Assembly: GCA_023663225.1 (NCBI GenBank)
Contig: JAMPHU010000036.1
Coordinates: forward strand, 1-32,170
DNA: 32,170 bases
Reading direction: 5' to 3'
Source of the DNA: Candidatus Gastranaerophilales bacterium
Lineage (GTDB): Bacteria > Bacillota > Clostridia > Lachnospirales > Lachnospiraceae
The translations under genes were made by a program, and so were the position numbers. Of this stretch, positions 22,430 through 29,619 are shown one piece after another (position 1 is the stretch's first letter; each line of letters starts with the position of its first letter). The notes under the pieces are model-generated. The model did not search any database and was not told the DNA's origin. It saw nothing but the letters and a program-made list of their open reading frames with translations.

Positions 22430-23599
22430 ATGTATCGATTTGACGATGTGGAAAGTACATTCCTGTCTTTGCCGCCGAATCTGCAAACCACAGAGAATGA
22501 GTGCTTTGGATATGCTCTGGATCGGCAGATGAAGAGGATGCACAAACTGGCCAAACAGATCACGGTATGGAGCAATCTTGATGATGTGGATCCCAAATAT
22601 TATGACTCCCTGGCAATAACCATCAGGGCGCCGTACTATAAATCTGAGTATGGCGACAAGCAAAAGTTGGGACTGATCAAGTCCGCGCTGTTGACGCGTA
22701 GAAATGCGGGCACTTTAAAAGCGATCGAGGAATTGTTGTCTCATACGCTCATCAATGCCGTATTTATTCCGTGGTATAAATATGGTGGAAAACCGTACCA
22801 TTTCAAGATTATAGTGGATGCTGATGAAACAGACGATAGCAGTTTGAGAGAATTTATCCGGAAAATTGCATCTGTCAAAAGTGCACGTTCCATTTTTGAA
22901 GGAGCTGTAATTGTAATAATTATTTACAATGTGGAGCAGATCGTTTTGCGGAATGTCAGATTTAAGATGAAGATCCCATTTTGGTATGAACTCACATTTG
23001 ATGGAAGCTGGTTGTTGGATGGTAGCGTGATCCTCAATGCTAAAAGGCGGTACGGCCTGGTGCTTGGCTTTCGTTCCTCTCAAGGAAGGGTCCATACCCC
23101 TGAGAGGATTCATCTTTTCTCTGTCAGGTTTACCAAGGCAAAAGTAAAGATATCTGAAATAGTTGGTGTCAGAGCGAGATTTTGTTTTGGCACTGATTTT
23201 TGGGATACTCGCTACTTTGATGGAAGCTGGTTGTTGGATGGCAGCGTGATCCTCAACAATCAAAGAAGGTACGGCCTGATACTCGGTATGCCCTATAGAC
23301 TTATGCTCGAGAACCGCACAGAGGATATCCAGATGCGCACTCTGACTGCAAGATGGGAACAGCGTATAGCGGAAGATATAGCAGCTAAGGCGGGAGTCCA
23401 TCTTGAGGTTGAGCCACTTGCAGATAGACAGGAAAAGATGGTGTGCAGGATCCACTTAGAGGTAGATTTTTCCGAGCAGGAAATGTTGAGCAATTTTACT
23501 GTGGAAACCAAAACCCCGGATTATTGGTATTTTAATGGCAAATTTTTATTTGACGGAACTAAAAAATTTAATTCAAAATATGAAATGGAGGAAATTTAG
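22430..23599 (+). CDS. Tail protein I with C-terminal repeat domains
   Basis: 389 residues. The N-terminal ~190 residues are the P2 gpI-like part: 'FALDRQ'-type start (GYALDRQMKRMHKLAKQITVW), 'LDDVDPKYYDSLAITIRAPYY' and 'NAGTLKAIEELLSHTLINAVF'. The C-terminal half contains two close copies of 'FDGSWLLDGSVILN' (coded at 22997-23036 and 23216-23255) followed by 'RRYGL.LG', and a diverged third copy near the end ('FNGKFLFDGTKKFN'). Such repeats occur in Firmicutes baseplate proteins and may support fibre attachment. P2 gpI is 176 residues, so the extension is an addition. Confidence 0.88.
   Translation: MYRFDDVESTFLSLPPNLQTTENECFGYALDRQMKRMHKLAKQITVWSNLDDVDPKYYDSLAITIRAPYYKSEYGDKQKLGLIKSALLTRRNAGTLKAIEELLSHTLINAVFIPWYKYGGKPYHFKIIVDADETDDSSLREFIRKIASVKSARSIFEGAVIVIIIYNVEQIVLRNVRFKMKIPFWYELTFDGSWLLDGSVILNAKRRYGLVLGFRSSQGRVHTPERIHLFSVRFTKAKVKISEIVGVRARFCFGTDFWDTRYFDGSWLLDGSVILNNQRRYGLILGMPYRLMLENRTEDIQMRTLTARWEQRIAEDIAAKAGVHLEVEPLADRQEKMVCRIHLEVDFSEQEMLSNFTVETKTPDYWYFNGKFLFDGTKKFNSKYEMEEI
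22997..23255 (+). repeat. Near-identical 40-bp direct repeats in the gpI gene
   Basis: A 40-base unit at 22997-23036 and 23216-23255, differing at about one position (GGT to GGC), codes for the 'FDGSWLLDGSVILN' motif. The 219-base spacing is in frame. Silent identity at most codons suggests recent duplication or gene conversion. Confidence 0.85.
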
Positions 23600-23602
23600 C
23601 AA

Positions 23603-24007
23603 ATGAGTACAACGCAAACAGAGAAAAACAAAAATGTGATCATCACAAGGAAGGCGAGGGAGAATCTCGTCAAGGCAAGAGCAGGGGCGATCCAACTCCC
23701 CAAGATCGTGGGGATGGTGTTTGGTAATGGCGGCGTTGATTCGTCCGGCATAGTCATACCGCCAACAGAAGATCAGAGTACGCTTGCAAACGAGATCTAT
23801 CGTAAGGAGATCGATGGGTACAGTTTTCCCGCGGATACTACCTGCAGATATGAGTGCACTTTGGCAGAGAATGAGCTGGCTGGCGAGGAGATCAGCGAAG
23901 TTGGGCTCTATGATGAGAATGGGGATGTGGTCTGTATCAAGACATTTACTCGTAAGGGCAAGGATGGCGATGTAGAGCAGACCTATACACTAGACGATAT
24001 TTTCTAA
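23603..24007 (+). CDS. Tail-collar fibre N-terminal-like protein
   Basis: 134 residues; ATG 3 bases after the gpI stop, with GGAGGAAATT ahead. The sequence 'VIITRKARENLVKARAGAIQLPKIVGMVFGNGGVDSSG' and 'TCRYECTLAENELAGEEISEVGLYDENGDVVCIKTF' resembles the N-terminal collar domain of phage tail fibres, here as a stand-alone protein. It probably forms the fibre-to-baseplate link. The assignment rests on pattern and place. Confidence 0.75.
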   Translation: MSTTQTEKNKNVIITRKARENLVKARAGAIQLPKIVGMVFGNGGVDSSGIVIPPTEDQSTLANEIYRKEIDGYSFPADTTCRYECTLAENELAGEEISEVGLYDENGDVVCIKTFTRKGKDGDVEQTYTLDDIF

Positions 24008-24032
24008 AAATCGTCACGGGAAGGAGAAAAAA

Positions 24033-24575
24033 GTGAAAGATTATACAAGTAATAACCCTGTTTTTTCTGAAAACATTAAGCTTCTCGAGACGACGACTCC
24101 TGGACATGCTGATAATTTCAATTTAATCGTCAAACAATTGCTCCAGAATACGTTGGTATTAAAGAAACTAGCAGATGAGCAGCAAAAGGTGATCGAAAAT
24201 TGTCCGGAAGATGTTACGGAGGCGCTTGAAACCACGAAGGAGGAAGTGCTTGGCAAAGTCGAGGAAATATTAGATTCTGCGCCGGAATCGCTTAACTCCT
24301 TTAAAGAGCTGGCGGATGCATTGGGAAATGACCCGAACTATGCTGCTACAATGATTAAAAAGTTTGCCGAGCTATCAACAGCAGCGTATGCGCAGACGAT
24401 CACATCCTACGATGATCTGATGGCCAACTCAGTGGAGGGATATCTGGTGGACGCGGTGGCAGTTAAAGCGGGCCTCGAGGCGCTTGCAACTAAAGTTAGA
24501 GATTTGGAAGCTAAACTTGGCACGCAGGTGACTTATAGTGTGAGCGGCGAGATGCTGACGATCACACCCAAGTAA
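24033..24575 (+). CDS. Tail fibre-like protein, short
   Basis: 180 residues; GTG start after AAGGAGAAAAA. The N-terminus 'YTSNNPVFSENIKLLETTTPGHADNFN' plus 'QLLQNTLVLKK' is shared with the large fibre gene at 25172. The middle has the fibre repeat motif 'SAPESLNSFKELADALGNDPNYAATM', known in tail fibre repeats. The C-terminus is helical with 'VRDLEAKLG', perhaps a trimerising coiled coil. It may be an accessory fibre, an adapter, or a fibre truncated at its receptor-binding end. The following gene may complete it. Confidence 0.75.
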   Translation: MKDYTSNNPVFSENIKLLETTTPGHADNFNLIVKQLLQNTLVLKKLADEQQKVIENCPEDVTEALETTKEEVLGKVEEILDSAPESLNSFKELADALGNDPNYAATMIKKFAELSTAAYAQTITSYDDLMANSVEGYLVDAVAVKAGLEALATKVRDLEAKLGTQVTYSVSGEMLTITPK

Positions 24576-24589
24576 GGGAGGACAATATT

Positions 24590-25117
24590 ATGGCAATCAA
24601 ATTTAGTGATACCACTCCAACCGCGGGTAAGTTTGGCACTGTTGGAATCACACAAATAAAGCATCTTGATGGCAAGATATACAGATTCGTAGACGCAACG
24701 ACAAAAGTAAATGATTGGTCTATAGCAAGAATTCCGGATTTGGGTGAGGGTGTGTTACCAGATCCATATTGTTTTTCAGCTACGGGTTCCACCACGGTGT
24801 TTAGCGGAGCAGCTACCGATGTAACTGTCAGTGGTTCGCTCCATGTTGGTGGGAGAGTTAGCAATGACCCCTATGGTGCAATTACGATTGTAGGCACCAT
24901 AGGAGGGAAAGAATTTTTGCGAGAGACTGTAACAACCTACCATGATGCGGATGATAGTCCTGAGGTAGTTGATAAAAACATTACATTTAGCAAAAATGTT
25001 GGCGCTGTGAATGATGGTACGATAGTCATATCTTTCATAACCACATACGATGGCGCGGGACCTACATTGTGGCACCAATTGAATAATGTCAGTGGAAGCA
25101 TTACCTACACCAATTAA
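24590..25117 (+). CDS. Hypothetical structural protein, fibre cassette
   Basis: 175 residues; ATG after AAGGGAGGACAATATT. Beta-rich, Gly/Thr/Ser-rich, with a strand order like 'TVFSGAATDVTVSGSLHVGGRVSNDPYGAITIVGTIGG' and aromatic 'LWHQLNNVSGSITYTN' at the end. No family recognised. It lies between two fibre-like genes and is AT-rich, so it may be a fibre head or adhesin-like receptor-binding part, perhaps recently acquired. Confidence 0.65.
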   Translation: MAIKFSDTTPTAGKFGTVGITQIKHLDGKIYRFVDATTKVNDWSIARIPDLGEGVLPDPYCFSATGSTTVFSGAATDVTVSGSLHVGGRVSNDPYGAITIVGTIGGKEFLRETVTTYHDADDSPEVVDKNITFSKNVGAVNDGTIVISFITTYDGAGPTLWHQLNNVSGSITYTN

Positions 25118-25171
25118 ATAATAGCATATATTAAAACAATATTCAGATCGCTCTATAAGGAAGGAGAAGAT

Positions 25172-27301
25172 ATGAAGAGCTATACTAATGGCAATCCTCA
25201 ATTTTCAGAATCAATCCAGATCACGGAGGCAACTGATCTTAGTCATGCCGACAATGTAAATCCGGCGCCGATGCAGCTACTCCAAAATGATTTGGTGCTG
25301 CGGGAAACAAAAGTGGACAAGGAAGCTGGGAAAAGCCTGGTATCGGATACGGAGAGAACTGAGTGGAACGCCACGTACCAACAGGCTACCAGCTACACGG
25401 ACCAGAAGATCGCGGATCTCATAGGCGGCGCGCCATCCACGCTGGATACACTCGGGGAGATAGCCAAGGCCATGGGTGATAATAAGGATGTGGTCGAGGC
25501 CCTGGAAGAGGTAATCGGCAAAAAAGCAAACGAGGCGGAATTTGACAGCCATGTCAAGGATACAACAGCGCATGTCACGGCAGAAGAGAGAGAAAAGTGG
25601 AATAGCAAAGCAGAAAACGTCACCATGAAGGCGGCGTCGGCAAGTTACGCAGGAAAGGCCGGTCTGGTGCCGGCCCCTGCGGCGGGAGATCAGGGAAAAT
25701 ATCTACGTGGTGATGGTACATGGGATAAGTTTCCCGCAGATATTACTGGCAATGCGGGGACAGCAACCAAAATGCAAACTGCCCGAACCTTAGATGGCGT
25801 GTTATTTAGCGGTGAAAAAAATATTATACATTACGGTACATGTACTACCGCTTCAAGCACAGCAACCAAAACAGTTGGTTGTATAGGTTTTGTACTGGAA
25901 TTTGGCGCGACAATTAAAGTAAAATTCATAAACACTAATATAGCCGCGAACCCGACGCTTAATGTCCAAAACACCGGAGCAAAAGCAATATACTATCGTA
26001 GTAAGCCGATCGCTGCAGAATACCTTGTCGCCACCCATACCTACGAGTTTGTGTACAATGGGTCGGAGTATGAGTTGGTGGGGGATATCAATACAGATAC
26101 TAATACTACATATGTGGCAGCGACAGCCAGCCCTAAACTAAATGGTCTGGCCACTATAGGTACATCTGCTAGATATGCCAGGGAAGATCATGCACACCCT
26201 AATGAGGCAACTATTATATGTTCAGGGACTTCAAGTGTTGCATATAGAATCCTAGAGATAAATTCAAATGTTGTAGGCACTGTGACAATAGGGTACATAT
26301 ATAACGATACTGAAAATGAGGATTATCACGAAGTAATTGCCACATATATTATCCAAAAAGATGATAATAGTCCTATAAAAATAGACGTCTTGTCATATAT
26401 TGGTGATATTTATACTGCAGGTGGATGGATTGTTCCGTATGAGATGATTTGCAATGTAAAGGGTAATAATACCTATTTGTATTTACCAGATTTGAAATAC
26501 ATGACCTATTCAATCGGAGAACCTAAGACTTTAGCCGGCAATGGGTCCATAGTATGTGTATGTCATCCTAGTATTACATCTATTAGTATATACAATGTTG
26601 CAACTTTAGATTGTGCACAATCGCGGAGAGACCTGTTTTTTGGTGATTATTTAAATCTTAATGCTAATATTATGTGTGCGGAAAGAATAAATGCTGTATA
26701 TAGTCATTTGGATAATATTGATATTAATACGTTAATCGCCAAATATAAAACAAATTATAAAATCAATTTTGATATGGATGGTTTCTATCCTATTGTGACT
26801 TCCACTATTAATCTTGGAAATAGTAATTATAAGTGGAAACAGTTGTATGCATCTACAAGTACTATTAGTACATCAGATCGCAGTGTCAAGAAAAACATTT
26901 CTGCATTGACAGATAAACATGTTGAATTTTTTAAACTATTGCAGCCTGTATCATTCCAGTTTATTGACGGTGATTCCGGTAGGACGCATATTGGCTTTAT
27001 ATCACAAGATGTAGAAGACGCTATGAAACAAGCAGGATTAACGAGTCTTGATTTTGCAGGATTCTGTAAAGATATACAGAAGCAATTTACCGGAGAATAT
27101 AAAGACGATGGAACCCCAATAGTAGAGGCCGTTCTTGATGAGAATGGCGATCCGGTATACATATATTCATTAAGGTATGAAGAGTTTATTGCATTAAACA
27201 CCATGATCATCCAGCGACATGAAGATCGTATTGCAATATTGGAAGAAAAGCTTGACGGAGTACTGAAACGACTTGAGAAGGTAGAAGGAATTCTCATGTA
27301 G
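25172..27301 (+). CDS. Tail fibre with S74 self-cleaving chaperone domain
   Basis: 709 residues; ATG after GGAAGGAGAAGAT. The N-terminal 30 residues are like those of the 24033 protein; residues 80-125 carry the 'IGGAPSTLDTLGEIAKAMGDN' fibre repeat. The centre (about 290-560) is AT-rich and beta-rich, the likely receptor-binding part. From residue 560 the peptidase S74 chaperone begins: 'TSDRSVKKNIS' with Ser568 and Lys573 spaced five residues apart as in the known Ser-Lys dyad, then 'HVEFFKLLQPVSFQFIDGDSGRTHIGFISQDV' and a C-terminal coiled coil. The domain helps trimer folding and is cut off, leaving about 567 residues. Confidence 0.92.
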   Translation: MKSYTNGNPQFSESIQITEATDLSHADNVNPAPMQLLQNDLVLRETKVDKEAGKSLVSDTERTEWNATYQQATSYTDQKIADLIGGAPSTLDTLGEIAKAMGDNKDVVEALEEVIGKKANEAEFDSHVKDTTAHVTAEEREKWNSKAENVTMKAASASYAGKAGLVPAPAAGDQGKYLRGDGTWDKFPADITGNAGTATKMQTARTLDGVLFSGEKNIIHYGTCTTASSTATKTVGCIGFVLEFGATIKVKFINTNIAANPTLNVQNTGAKAIYYRSKPIAAEYLVATHTYEFVYNGSEYELVGDINTDTNTTYVAATASPKLNGLATIGTSARYAREDHAHPNEATIICSGTSSVAYRILEINSNVVGTVTIGYIYNDTENEDYHEVIATYIIQKDDNSPIKIDVLSYIGDIYTAGGWIVPYEMICNVKGNNTYLYLPDLKYMTYSIGEPKTLAGNGSIVCVCHPSITSISIYNVATLDCAQSRRDLFFGDYLNLNANIMCAERINAVYSHLDNIDINTLIAKYKTNYKINFDMDGFYPIVTSTINLGNSNYKWKQLYASTSTISTSDRSVKKNISALTDKHVEFFKLLQPVSFQFIDGDSGRTHIGFISQDVEDAMKQAGLTSLDFAGFCKDIQKQFTGEYKDDGTPIVEAVLDENGDPVYIYSLRYEEFIALNTMIIQRHEDRIAILEEKLDGVLKRLEKVEGILM

Positions 27302-27376
27302 AGAGCATCGGGGAGGCAATCGCCCTGATGAGAACAGGGATAGATAGTAGCGTAAACGGAGAGAGGAGGGATCATA

Positions 27377-27460
27377 TTGATAATCAGGGCAAGTCCCCAA
27401 GATGTAAACAGAGTAATAAGGTCAAAAAAATTTAGCCGTCCAAAGAGGACGGTTTTTTAG
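27377..27460 (+). CDS. Possible 27-residue leader peptide before the lysis genes
   Basis: A TTG at 27377 follows GAGAGGAGGG by 6 bases, a strong ribosome site. The frame is open for 27 codons to TAG at 27458-27460. The product (MIIRASPQDVNRVIRSKKFS... basic C-terminus) has no family. The last codons span a terminator hairpin and T run (27436-27458). This suggests a leader whose translation would break the hairpin and control the genes that follow. A fortuitous ORF is possible. Confidence 0.45.
   Translation: MIIRASPQDVNRVIRSKKFSRPKRTVF
27436..27458 (+). terminator. Intrinsic terminator before the lysis module
   Basis: CCGTCC (27436-27441) pairs with GGACGG (27447-27452) across a 5-base loop, followed by six T. 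It lies after the fibre gene and overlaps the mini-ORF's 3' end. It could end the fibre transcript or attenuate the lysis genes. Confidence 0.85.
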
Positions 27461-27477
27461 TGAAAAGAGGTGAGAAC

Positions 27478-27798
27478 ATGGATGTGACAACATTAATCAT
27501 AGCTATGAGTATTCCGTCAGCAATTACCGGTTTTTGTTTTTGGATGCTGCAAAAGCATTTAGAGAAACAGGAAAAGAAGAGGGATGAAAAGGAAAGTGCC
27601 AGGGAAAAAAGCGAGATACTCATGGTAAAGAGCATTGGAGCGGCGATTGCCTTGGGAGAAGCTACGGCGGAAGCTGTAGCAAGAATTCCGGATGCACACT
27701 GCAATGGAGATATGCACGCTGCTCTGGAATATGCTCGGAAAATAAAACATGAGCAAAAGGATTTTTTCGTGGAGCAGAGTGTACATGAAATTTATTAG
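27478..27798 (+). CDS. Small membrane-anchored prophage protein, 106 residues
   Basis: ATG at 27478 chosen over a GTG at 27460 because AGAGGTGAG lies ahead. One N-terminal membrane segment (residues 5-24, 'TLIIAMSIPSAITGFCFWML'), then a charged coiled-coil region, and a conserved-looking C-terminal part 'GAAIALGEATAEAVARIPDAHCNGDMHAALEYA'. I recall similar proteins next to holin genes in Lachnospiraceae prophages, but no function is established. Perhaps a lysis-timing or spanin-like component. Confidence 0.72.
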   Translation: MDVTTLIIAMSIPSAITGFCFWMLQKHLEKQEKKRDEKESAREKSEILMVKSIGAAIALGEATAEAVARIPDAHCNGDMHAALEYARKIKHEQKDFFVEQSVHEIY

Positions 27799-27807
27799 GA
27801 GACAGCA

Positions 27808-28146
27808 ATGAAATCAAGGCGAAGGAGAATGAAAGAAATTCATCCGCTGAGAAAAATGAAAGAAGTCATAGGCAGGATAGGCACACTGAATCTGGTGCTG
27901 ATTCTGGTCGGTGCTTTTTTTGTTTGGTTCGATTGGCAGATGCTTGAAATATTCCGTGAGTACGAAAGTATACCGGAAACCTATGCCTGCGCAGTTGTAG
28001 CGGCCACGATAGGCGAGTGCGGTATCTGCGGATGGATTCGAACCAATAAGGACCGGCGGCGGGAGTATCAGTGGGAGCAGGAAGCAAAGAAGCAGGCTGA
28101 AAAATCAGCAGAATTAAAGGAAAGTGAGGGAAATGTAAATGAATGA
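27808..28146 (+). CDS. Two-segment membrane protein of the lysis module
   Basis: 112 residues; ATG after TTAGGAGACAGCA. Two hydrophobic stretches: residues about 27-48 (LNLVLILVGAFFVWFDWQML) and 58-78 (AVVAATIGECGICGW), with basic N- and C-terminal ends. The C-terminus is highly charged. The gene lies between a membrane-anchored protein and the holin. It may be an antiholin or holin-like component; the sequence does not decide this. Its 3' end overlaps the holin start. Confidence 0.7.
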   Translation: MKSRRRRMKEIHPLRKMKEVIGRIGTLNLVLILVGAFFVWFDWQMLEIFREYESIPETYACAVVAATIGECGICGWIRTNKDRRREYQWEQEAKKQAEKSAELKESEGNVNE

Positions 28147-28480
28147 AGTTATTTTTGAAATCATCAAAGTAATTGTTATGATGGCAGTACTGATCATCGC
28201 CAGGTATCTTGTACCTTGGATACGGGAGAAGATCGGTGCGGACAAGCTGGCGATGGCTGAGAAGTGGGCCAGATATGCGGTGCTAAAAGCACAGCAAGTT
28301 CTCTGGTCTGAGACTGGCCAAGATCGAAAAACATATGTGACAGAGTTTTTGCAGGAGATTTTGATTGCCAAGAAGATTGCGCTGTCTGATGAGCAGTTGG
28401 ATGTGCTGATCGAGGCGGCGGTTAAGCAGATGAAAATTGAAGAAAATGCGGGAATTGAAGTCACAGGAGGAGCAGTATGA
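28139..28480 (+). CDS. Phage holin, LLH family
   Basis: 113 residues, start overlapping the preceding gene. A single N-terminal membrane segment (IIKVIVMMAVLIIARYLVPWI) is followed by a soluble helix with 'EKWARYAVLKAQQVLW' and 'RKTYVTEFLQEIL', as in LLH holins of Firmicutes phages. Holins open the membrane so that the lysozyme reaches the wall. The stop overlaps the lysozyme ATG (ATGA), which fits a holin-endolysin pair. Confidence 0.87.
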   Translation: MNEVIFEIIKVIVMMAVLIIARYLVPWIREKIGADKLAMAEKWARYAVLKAQQVLWSETGQDRKTYVTEFLQEILIAKKIALSDEQLDVLIEAAVKQMKIEENAGIEVTGGAV

Positions 28481-29133
28481 AAATAAGTCAGAATGGGATC
28501 GATTTGATCAAGCAGTTTGAGGGCTGCCGGTTGGATGCCTATAAGTGCCCCGCAGGAGTGTGGACTATTGGATATGGCCACACGGCGGGCGTGGAGCAGG
28601 GACAGAAGATATCTGCGGCGCAGGCGGAGGCGTATCTGCGTGCAGACCTGGAGAAGTATGAGAAAAAGGTGGACAAGTACAGCAAGTATGGATGGAATCA
28701 GAATGAATTTGATGCCATGGTGTCTTTTGCGTACAATGTCGGCTCTATTGATCAATTGACAGCGGGCGGTACCAGAACCAGGACGGTGATCGCTGAAAAG
28801 ATGCTGCAGTACAATAAGGGCGGCGGCAAGGTGTTGTCGGGGCTTACCAGACGTAGACAGGCTGAGAGGAAACTGTTTTTGCAGAGTTGCACTGGTGCAA
28901 CAACGGAAGATGGAATCTCCTCCACGTCAAGAGCTACCGTCAGACAAGGGAGCCGTGGGGCCGATGTCACATATCTGCAGCAGCGGCTTGTTTCTTTAGG
29001 ATACTCGCTGGGCGCGGTTGATGGCATATTTGGCAGCAAGACTCGAACCGCGGTTATGGCATTTCAACGGGATCATAAGCTGACGGTGGATGGCATTGTT
29101 GGGCCTAAGACATGGGCTGCATTAAAAGATTAG
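28477..29133 (+). CDS. Endolysin: GH24 lysozyme with peptidoglycan-binding domain
   Basis: 218 residues, ATGA overlap with the holin. The N-terminal ~140 residues are a T4/P22-type lysozyme: the motif E-8aa-C-5aa-T is at Glu15, Cys24 and Thr30, within 'KQFEGCRLDAYKCPAGVWTIGYGHT', and 'FDAMVSFAYNVGS' follows. Residues 150-217 form a PG_binding_1 domain ('QGSRGADVTYLQQRLVSLGY', 'VDGIFGSKTRTAVMAFQ', 'VDGIVGPKTWAAL'). No signal peptide, so export needs the holin. It cuts the glycan strands of the host wall at the end of infection. Confidence 0.94.
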   Translation: MKISQNGIDLIKQFEGCRLDAYKCPAGVWTIGYGHTAGVEQGQKISAAQAEAYLRADLEKYEKKVDKYSKYGWNQNEFDAMVSFAYNVGSIDQLTAGGTRTRTVIAEKMLQYNKGGGKVLSGLTRRRQAERKLFLQSCTGATTEDGISSTSRATVRQGSRGADVTYLQQRLVSLGYSLGAVDGIFGSKTRTAVMAFQRDHKLTVDGIVGPKTWAALKD

Positions 29134-29141
29134 AGGAGTAA

Positions 29142-29173
29142 AAAAGGCGGTAGGGGTTAGCCTATCGCCTTTT
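29142..29173. terminator. Bidirectional terminator after lysozyme and micro-gene unit
   Basis: A 13-bp stem (29142-29154 with 29161-29173, one G-T) with a 6-base loop has a T run on its right side on the plus strand and T on the left side of the minus strand. It can end both the lysis transcript and the convergent minus-strand unit. Confidence 0.88.
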
Positions 29174-29205
29174 CTGTGCCTTTTCCAAGCAAAACCGCGC
29201 GTATT

Positions 29206-29289
29206 TTACATAAATAGTAGAATCAAACCGACTACCACAACAAACAACCAAACGACCGCCGCCAGCAACTTAAAAATATTCTTTATCAT
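29206..29289 (-). CDS. Hydrophobic micro-protein, 27 residues
   Basis: ATG on the minus strand at 29289, TAA at 29206-29208. The product (MIKNIFKLLAAVVWLFVVVV...LILLFM) is one almost uninterrupted membrane segment with two Lys at the N-end. The ribosome site is poor. It is downstream of a better-supported 37-residue ORF on the same transcript and just before the bidirectional terminator. It could be a toxin-like or regulatory micro-protein, or an accidental ORF. Confidence 0.4.
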   Translation of the reverse strand: MIKNIFKLLAAVVWLFVVVVGLILLFM

Positions 29290-29326
29290 ATTGATTTTAC
29301 AGACAGACTGTGATATTTTTTAGGTA

Positions 29327-29344
29327 GGGGAGGTTTCCCTCCCC
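29327..29344 (-). repeat. GC-rich GNRA-type hairpin
   Basis: On the minus strand GGGGAGG-GAAA-CCTCCCC makes a 7-bp stem with a GAAA tetraloop, between the two micro-genes. No T run follows, so it is not a terminator. It could stabilise the RNA or be a processing site. Confidence 0.7.
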
Positions 29345-29349
29345 CAATC

Positions 29350-29463
29350 CTATCGGATACTCTCGATAATCATTTTGATGACTGCTATGAGAGTTCCAAT
29401 TTCTAAGGCAAGTTGTGTGAGTGCTCGAACCACTTTTATCAGCTTGCCTATTTTTTTGTCCAT
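29350..29463 (-). CDS. Amphipathic micro-protein, 37 residues
   Basis: ATG at 29463 (minus strand) has a textbook AAAGGAGG 7 bases upstream and a promoter behind it; the stop is TAG at 29350-29352. The product (MDKKIGKLIKVVRALTQLAL...) has a basic start and then a helix with alternating hydrophobic and polar faces ('EIGTLIAVIKMIIESIR'). No family recognised. Its form resembles small membrane-active peptides and type I toxins, but this is only a likeness. The gene is the first of a two-ORF unit running towards the lysis genes. Confidence 0.6.
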   Translation of the reverse strand: MDKKIGKLIKVVRALTQLALEIGTLIAVIKMIIESIR

Positions 29464-29490
29464 CTGTATCCCTCCTTTCTTGATAATATA

Positions 29491-29519
29491 AGCATACATT
29501 ATTTTTTATATATTGTCAA
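29491..29519 (-). promoter_or_regulatory. Promoter of the minus-strand micro-gene unit
   Basis: On the minus strand: -35 TTGACA (29519-29514), 17-bp spacer, -10 TATGCT (29496-29491). Start of transcription is expected near 29484, leaving about 20 bases before the ATG. Confidence 0.68.
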
Positions 29520-29530
29520 TATTTATTTAT

Positions 29531-29540
29531 AAAATATTTT
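29531..29540. promoter_or_regulatory. Palindrome between divergent promoters
   Basis: AAAATATTTT, a perfect 10-bp palindrome, lies between the minus-strand promoter and the HTH gene promoter. It is a possible operator for the HTH protein; AT-rich context makes chance likely too. Confidence 0.3.
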
Positions 29541-29560
29541 ATATTATTAAAACTTTTTTA

Positions 29561-29589
29561 TTGAATAAATATAAAATGTGGTGTATTAT
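29561..29589 (+). promoter_or_regulatory. Promoter of the small HTH gene
   Basis: -35 TTGAAT (29561-29566), 17-bp spacer, -10 TATTAT (29584-29589). The ribosome site GAGAGGAG follows at 29601-29608. Confidence 0.68.
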
Positions 29590-29619
29590 ATTAAAAAGAG
29601 GAGAGAGGAGAATGTAAAA

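Noticed and set aside
24033-27301. Diversity-generating retroelement or invertible fibre cassette
   Set aside because: No reverse transcriptase, no template/variable repeat pair and no invertase or flanking inverted repeats were seen near the fibre genes.
29327-29344. GC hairpin as a terminator
   Set aside because: Neither strand has a T run directly after the stem.
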